Assembly: GCF_963678975.1 (NCBI RefSeq)
Contig: NC_089275.1
Coordinates: forward strand, 22,939,977-23,003,976
Direction of reading: 5' to 3'
DNA from: Dysidea avara
Lineage: Eukaryota > Porifera > Demospongiae > Dictyoceratida > Dysideidae
Length of the DNA: 64,000 nucleotides
The notes beneath the pieces were generated by a model. The model made no database searches and was not told the DNA's origin. It saw nothing but the letters and a program-made list of their open reading frames with translations. Position numbers and translations under genes: made by a program. Positions 58,757 to 64,000 of this stretch are shown here, in pieces (position 1 is the stretch's first letter; the number at the start of each line of letters is the position of its first letter).

Positions 58757-59123
58757 ATAAGTTAATTACATGATCTGCATGTGCTTGCTCATAACCAACC
58801 ACGTGCTCTTCAGGCAATCCCATCATTTCTTTAAAAATAAGTGATCACTGCATTATTAATTATCCATTACCGGCGTGCGCCAATCACAGGTCACACGACG
58901 GGTTGACCTCTGGGACTAGAATATGGGTCTATATACTCAGGTCATGTACGGTCGTATAAGGCTAACCAAACGTTCAAGTCGGCAGGTACTAGAATAACAG
59001 GATACCGGAGAGTACTAGGGTCTATTTGAGTATTTTTGAATAGTCGACGGCGCGTTGTCACACGGCCTCACAGAGTACCAGTGTTTTTCAGATGCAAGTT
59101 TTCAGATAGTATATATATAAGCA
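58757..59123. other. 5' flank of gene F
   Basis: Less AT-rich than its surroundings (CGACGGCGCGTTGTCACACGG near 59044), as expected for a promoter or leader. No firm element. Confidence 0.4.
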
Positions 59124-59607
59124 ATGGACGAAGATGAAATCAGTTTAGATGACTTCTGTGCTGGTGAGCCAGGAAACTTTAGACTCATCCCGACTGATCA
59201 TGCCATAGAAGGCTACAAACCTCAAGGTCATGGATGGTTGGCCAAATCTCCGGCCGCGGCCAAATCTACGAAAACTAGGCAATGGAGATACATAAATGGA
59301 ATCGTAGCCACCAGTTCACTAGGTAGCTTGATATGGGGATATCATTTCTCAGTTCTTGCTGGAGCAATGCTACTAATCGATGATCACTACAATCTGAATG
59401 TATTATGGCATGAGATTATTGTTAGTGTATTAGTTGCAGGAGCTACTATTGGAGCAGCCATTGCTGGGTGGTTGAGTGATAAGTTGGGTCGTTGGAAAAT
59501 GATGATGTGTACTGCTGTGTTGTATGGAGTGGGAGCCATCATAATGGCAACATCATTCTCTAAGTTCTGTCTGGTGGTTGGACGAGGCATTGTTGGACTG
59601 GCAATTG
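59124..59607 (+). CDS. SLC2A13-like: Gene F exon 1
   Basis: Ends ATTG|GTATAC, phase 1. Nearly identical to E from GIVATSSLGSLIWGYH onward. Confidence 0.9.
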
Positions 59608-62600
59608 GTATACTAAAATACTACATCGCTATGGCATTAACTTACCCAGCGTAAAATAATATTTCTATTAGGCCCCACTGTATGTATGGCCTTTAAGGGT
59701 GAAGGAGAGGGGGGTTTACTGGGATTAAGTATGAGGCCACTTCACTGTTTCCTGTCCACTGCCCTCATCTGACTGTCAGCTCTAAATATTTTGTTATTCT
59801 GTATTCTTCCATTTTATTCTGTACAGGCTCAGCCTGGCTATTTTGTAATAGAGTTAGCTTATGTGACAATGTCGGCACAAAATCGTGTTTGTGTTATTTT
59901 TTTGCAACTTAAGAAAGGAATTGAAGATACAAGTTTTTTTTATGGTAATGTGCCAGGCAAATAATGGCTTGCCAAATTTGGACCACCCACCTGCACTCAG
60001 ATATGCCTAAGTCCAGAGAGAATTTATTTGGAGTGCCTAATGGGTGGTTGTCAGAATCGTGCATGCTCTAACTTCATCATCCAGCTAGTTTTCTAACCTA
60101 AGGTCAGTCAGACTAATTGTTTCACGGTCCCAACTGACCCACTTTTTCATATGGCCTAGCCAACCCAATCATATATTCAAGATTACAATAAATTTTCATT
60201 AAGTGGAAAATGAAGCTAAAAATGCTGCTAGAAATTCTGAACAGATGCCTCGTATTCCTCCAATTCATTCAATTACTGTTTACCTGCAAACATTCTCTAG
60301 CTCAGAAAATACACTATGGCTATACACGAGTTATTGTTTTGTTGAGACCATGTCCCCTTGTATTTGTTACTCCTGTGCTGTTTTAGAAAGGATTTATGCC
60401 TGGCGGTGGACCCAATTAAGGCTTTTGTTACTGTATGTACTGTGGTATGTTGAAAGGCACCATTTGAGCTAAGGCTATGTCTAAAATTGAATCCAATCCC
60501 CATAGTCTCAGCTGTTATTGAGTTGTACTTGTCTGAAGGCATCACTGTACAAAAATTGTTATACAATGCAAACGTGTGATTTGATTACCTTGAAATTTGG
60601 AACTAAGTTTGCAATGAATCTTATAAATGTTCACGGTGTTGTGAACATTTATTCACATTGAACTTTGACCACGGATACAGAGTTATTGGGAATAACTTGA
60701 GCTTGGTATGTACATATAGGCTATAGCCATTGTATCAGTGCATTTTGATGGTTTGAAATCAAAGGAGTAGCAAAACAAAAGCCAGACAACTGTAAAACCA
60801 CCGGGTTGAATAAAACAGTCACTGTGGGGTAAAAAGTAGAAGTCCTCAAAAAAGTGCACTCTATTAGAATATTACAATAGTAGTCAAATAAAACATACAA
60901 TACAATGCAGTACAATTATAACCTCTGTCTTCATTATGTATGTCTGTAGATAAAGAAAAAATGTGGTCAGAAACAAATCCCAAAGTCAGCTCATGACTGG
61001 CTTTGAGGCTGGATATGAAATCCGCACAAAACAGCCAAACTGTGAAAAGAGTGTGGTCTTCAAAAGCCTGGATGTAAAATCAAAAGTAGCCAAGAAATGG
61101 TTTTATCACTAACTAGCATTAACATCAGTGATTTCACATTTTTTCACCCAGGTTTTGAAGGCCACACCCTTTTTTACAGCTCAGCTGTTTTGTGTGCCAG
61201 GATTATATTATGTTGTGATAACAATGCTCATGAAATTACAGTAACTAGCTAAGAAATTCAGTAATGAATTACAAATACTGTACTAGGTGTCTACGTACAT
61301 TACACATCAATGTATCACTGTGTTATGTCCTGTTTCCAGCCTCCTAGTGGGAACTCGATAAGGAAAATGAAGAATAGTTGATGAGGGGGAGTATAGAATC
61401 TCTGAAAGCAGGGGGTCTGGGGGATGCAGCCCTTCAGAAGCTATGGCCAAAGTTCACCAGGATTAATTTATAGTTTGATTTATAGAAGTATTTCAACAAA
61501 AACAAATTATTTAAAACAAGCTTTAGTTTACAGTTAATAAAACTCCTTAGCAAAGTTGACTATAGGGTTAATGGTAACTACAGAGTTAATAAATAAATAA
61601 ACATACAGCATTTATAAGCAGCACAAAATACCGTTAGCTAAGTTACCTGGAAACACTTGGTACAGTGGTAAATACACCAACTCTCAAGTAAGAGGTCAGT
61701 GGTCTGATTCCCACTGTAGGAAATTTGTTTTCGCTTTTATTAGGAACATGTTTTTGAAGCATTGTGACTGCTCTATTAGAGTACAAGTCCAACGTTCTAC
61801 TAGAGTATGATTTTTTCACAGTTTTCAGCCCCACTCCAAGAAGGATATTTTCAACAAGATATCATTCTGAGAGACTCCTAGCCTCCCCTCATCCCCCACT
61901 AATGAAATATTGCTAGGACACTGCCATATTTATATTGTGATACCTAAACATCTTCATTGGATGCATTAAGGGAAGAACAGTATACTGAACATCAGTATGT
62001 CAATACTTATGATTATTTTTATGGCAGATTTTCTCTTGTCTTTTGCTTATCTGTGGGCTGTGTATTTAGTATGGAAGCAATTAAACATCATGATCAGACC
62101 ACTTGCTATTGTTTGTAACATCTATGATTAATAGTTGTGATGGTTTTTACAGTTATACTCGGAATAAAATAGTGAGAATCACAGCATTGTGTACGAACCT
62201 ACTGTACCTCTGATACGTTTCCATTTGAGTGACAATGCTTACTGTGCAGGTGCCACATTAGGGAGTGTAGAGTGGTTTACTGATATGTATAGTTCAAAAA
62301 CATTTTTATTACTGTACCAGCTCCATTATGATTATTCACTGCATTGTGGTATTCAAGACCATTCACAATCTTCTAAACATCTATAAAGTATTACAGTGAC
62401 TCTAGAAAAAGTAATTGGTTTTGAACCCATGCATGACATAAAAAGTAGTGTAAGAACATATGACAAAGTCATGACTCAAAGCTATTAAACCCCACTTTAG
62501 CAAAGTTAATATAGTAGTTAACCAATAGTTCATACTGCTAAGTTATTGGCATCTGTGCACTGCACCATTACTTGGTGAATATCCAATCAGTTTTAGTAGA

Positions 62601-63093
62601 ATGACTGACAATCATGATGGCTGACAATTACATGCCATACTGACATAACATGTTTGTGCTTCATAGATATGCATCATGTTTGATTGCCACCTATCCTGTA
62701 CTATAGCTATCCCTGGGTGTGTCTAGAATCTATGCCTGTGCATATAACGTTGTCCATGTGGTGGCAACCCTATTGCTCTATATGTACAGTATAGCATCTC
62801 CTAGTTGCCTGTAGTGTCTTCAATTGCTGCTGCTTTTATATGGTGGTATTTTATTGGGTCTAAAATTTTGGCTATAACAAGTAGTTTGAATCATTTAACA
62901 TATTGTTTTGTATCATCATAGGCCTGTACTCAGTTGTCGGACCAGTTTATGTCTCAGAGATGTCACCTAGTCACATCAGAGGAAAATTAGGACTGGCAAA
63001 CTATGTTCTGACTGGTGGAGGTCTAGCCTGTGGAGCTGTTGCTAATGGACTGTTCAGCATTGACACACAGCATGCTTATACGTTTGGATGGAG
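59124..63093 (+). CDS. SLC2A13-like: Gene F: HMIT/SLC2A13-like transporter, exons 1-2 only (runs off window)
   Basis: Exons 59124-59607 and 62922-63093 encode the N-terminal 218 residues: MDEDEISLDDFCAG.., GYHFSVLAGAM, DKLGRWK (Leu for the usual Phe), PVYVSEMSPSHIRG and FGWR. The exon 2 to exon 3 donor (TGGAG|GTTTGA) is intact. No exon 3 is found before 64000; intron 2 of the paralogues is 1.1-1.5 kb, so exons 3 and 4 are expected just beyond the window. A TATATATATAA sits only a few bases before the ATG, too close to act as a TATA box for this start. Confidence 0.88.
61029..61184. mobile_element. Foldback MITE
   Basis: CACAAAACAGCCAAACTGTG .. GTGTGGTCTTCAAAAGCCTGG pairs with CCAGGTTTTGAAGGCCACAC .. 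CAGCTCAGCTGTTTTGTG. A related half is present in gene B intron 2 near 14390. Confidence 0.7.
61650..61783 (+). repeat. tRNA-like SINE with TGACTGCTCTATTAGAGTA tail
   Basis: A-box-like TGGTACAGTGGTAAATAC, B-box-like GGTCTGATTCCC, then an AT-rich body ending TGACTGCTCTATTAGAGTA (61765-61783). Confidence 0.55.
62922..63093 (+). CDS. SLC2A13-like: Gene F exon 2
   Basis: 172 nt, CATAG| to TGGAG|GTTTGA. The upstream intron end (TTTAACATATTGTTTTGTATC) is shared with gene E. Confidence 0.9.
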
Positions 63094-64000
63094 GTTTGAT
63101 TATATTATATTACAATAACATTATAAGGATGGAGTGTACGATAATGGGAGTAGAATACTGAGTACAGACATCAAGGAATTATGTGTATCAAACTGTTCAA
63201 AGCATTCATACAGATTGAGTATGAAAAGTAGAATGGCATATTAATCTGAAACCATTAGTATAATTATATAACTGGCGTCACTTAGAGTAATCATGAAGCC
63301 ATCTGTCTGTCTTTGTTCTGTCCATATTACACCCTTATCTTGCCAGAATCAGTCAGATAGTATATGTTCTAAAGGGGCTTGTGGTTGATGACATATGTTG
63401 AAGCACTTTTCATTTAAACTATGGCTCTTGCAGACTCCTCAAATAGAAAGTAAACTGAGACAAAAAGTTAATTGTATTTATTCCACTCATGCCTTAACTG
63501 TTTGGTTGTGATAGTTCTTTTGGTGTGTCTACTAATGGTGGAAGTCAGTGAGTGACAATTGCGGGACACTGAGTTTAGATAAAAATTTTCACCTATACTC
63601 TACTTTTCCACACAAAGTCTGAATGTTATGTGTGGTTTAGAGGACTACGATGAATTCTACATGCTTGAAAATTTGAGAGCTATACTGTATTGGAAGTGAT
63701 ACAAAAAAAAAACAATTTAAGATATATTTAACAATATAGGTGTTAATGATTTATAGTAAGCAGGAGGGTTATACAATACCAGTAGTAGGATATATATAGG
63801 TAAGGCCAACATTTGTTAATTCATTGTTTCCCATCACCTGCCTGCATACCACTTTGTGTGTAATTATTATTATTATTGTAATTAAGATTTAAAATTATTT
63901 AGAAATATGAATTATTTCTACGATCAAGATGCTCTAATAGAGCAGTAAGCAACTCTAATATAACACTCAGCTATCCTACTAAAGTGATTATTTATTTCCT
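63094..64000 (+). other. Gene F intron 2 (start)
   Basis: Runs to the window end with no exon 3. A CTCTAATAGAG motif pair at 63932-63960. Confidence 0.7.

Larger units (their letters stand above)
59608..62921 (+). other. Gene F intron 1
   Basis: 3.3 kb. Contains a foldback at about 61029-61184 and a SINE with the CTCTATTAGAG tail (61650-61783). No other gene. Confidence 0.7.

Noticed and set aside
59110-59120. TATATATATAA as gene F's TATA box
   Set aside because: Only a few bases separate it from the ATG, leaving no room for a leader.

Overview
The window is AT-rich eukaryotic DNA from an animal. It holds a head-to-tail tandem array of six paralogous solute transporters, all on the + strand and all split into the same four coding exons by GT-AG introns in phases 1, 2 and 1. 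The proteins are major-facilitator sugar transporters of the H+/myo-inositol (HMIT, SLC2A13) type. The diagnostic feature is a large glycosylated loop with eight cysteines (a PSI-like module) just before the NSEIYPTWARG motif, at the place where human HMIT carries its extra loop. The gene family, the intron style and the load of small DNA transposons suggest an early-branching metazoan. A demosponge is my best guess, but the sequence alone does not prove it.

Layout. Gene A: 1588-8285 (odd 5' end, damaged or re-spliced exon 3). Gene B: 10379-19269. Then about 9.4 kb of mobile-element debris: a foldback MITE, a tyrosine-recombinase (YR) retroelement fossil with split direct repeats at 20328-23400, a TA-flanked MITE, a ~380 bp TIR MITE, and two LINE remnants on the - strand (24845-25700 and 26040-28110). 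Gene C: 28663-36790. Gene D: 40137-45916. Gene E: 46820-57532. Gene F: 59124 to beyond the window (only exons 1 and 2 are inside). Exon 2 is 172 nt in all six copies, exon 3 is 206 nt in four of the five visible copies, and exon 4 is 1004-1016 nt. These constant sizes let the junctions be placed to the base.

The genes look like a locally duplicated family still exchanging sequence. Blocks in exon 1, exon 3 and the cysteine-rich loop of exon 4 are almost identical between copies, while neighbouring membrane segments differ. Gene B is A-like in the first half of exon 4 and C-like in the second half. Residues that line the sugar and proton sites in characterised relatives (the TM1 Asp, the second Gln and the Asn of the TM7 QQLSGIN motif, the TM10 Trp) are changed, and changed differently between copies, which suggests altered coupling and diversified substrates. 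The introns are a catalogue of non-autonomous DNA transposons. Comparing A with B reveals occupied and empty sites that date several insertions after the duplication.

No rRNA, functional tRNA, CRISPR or prokaryotic feature was seen. Apart from the transporters, the mobile elements and one weak small ORF (37524-37790, - strand), I found no supported gene.
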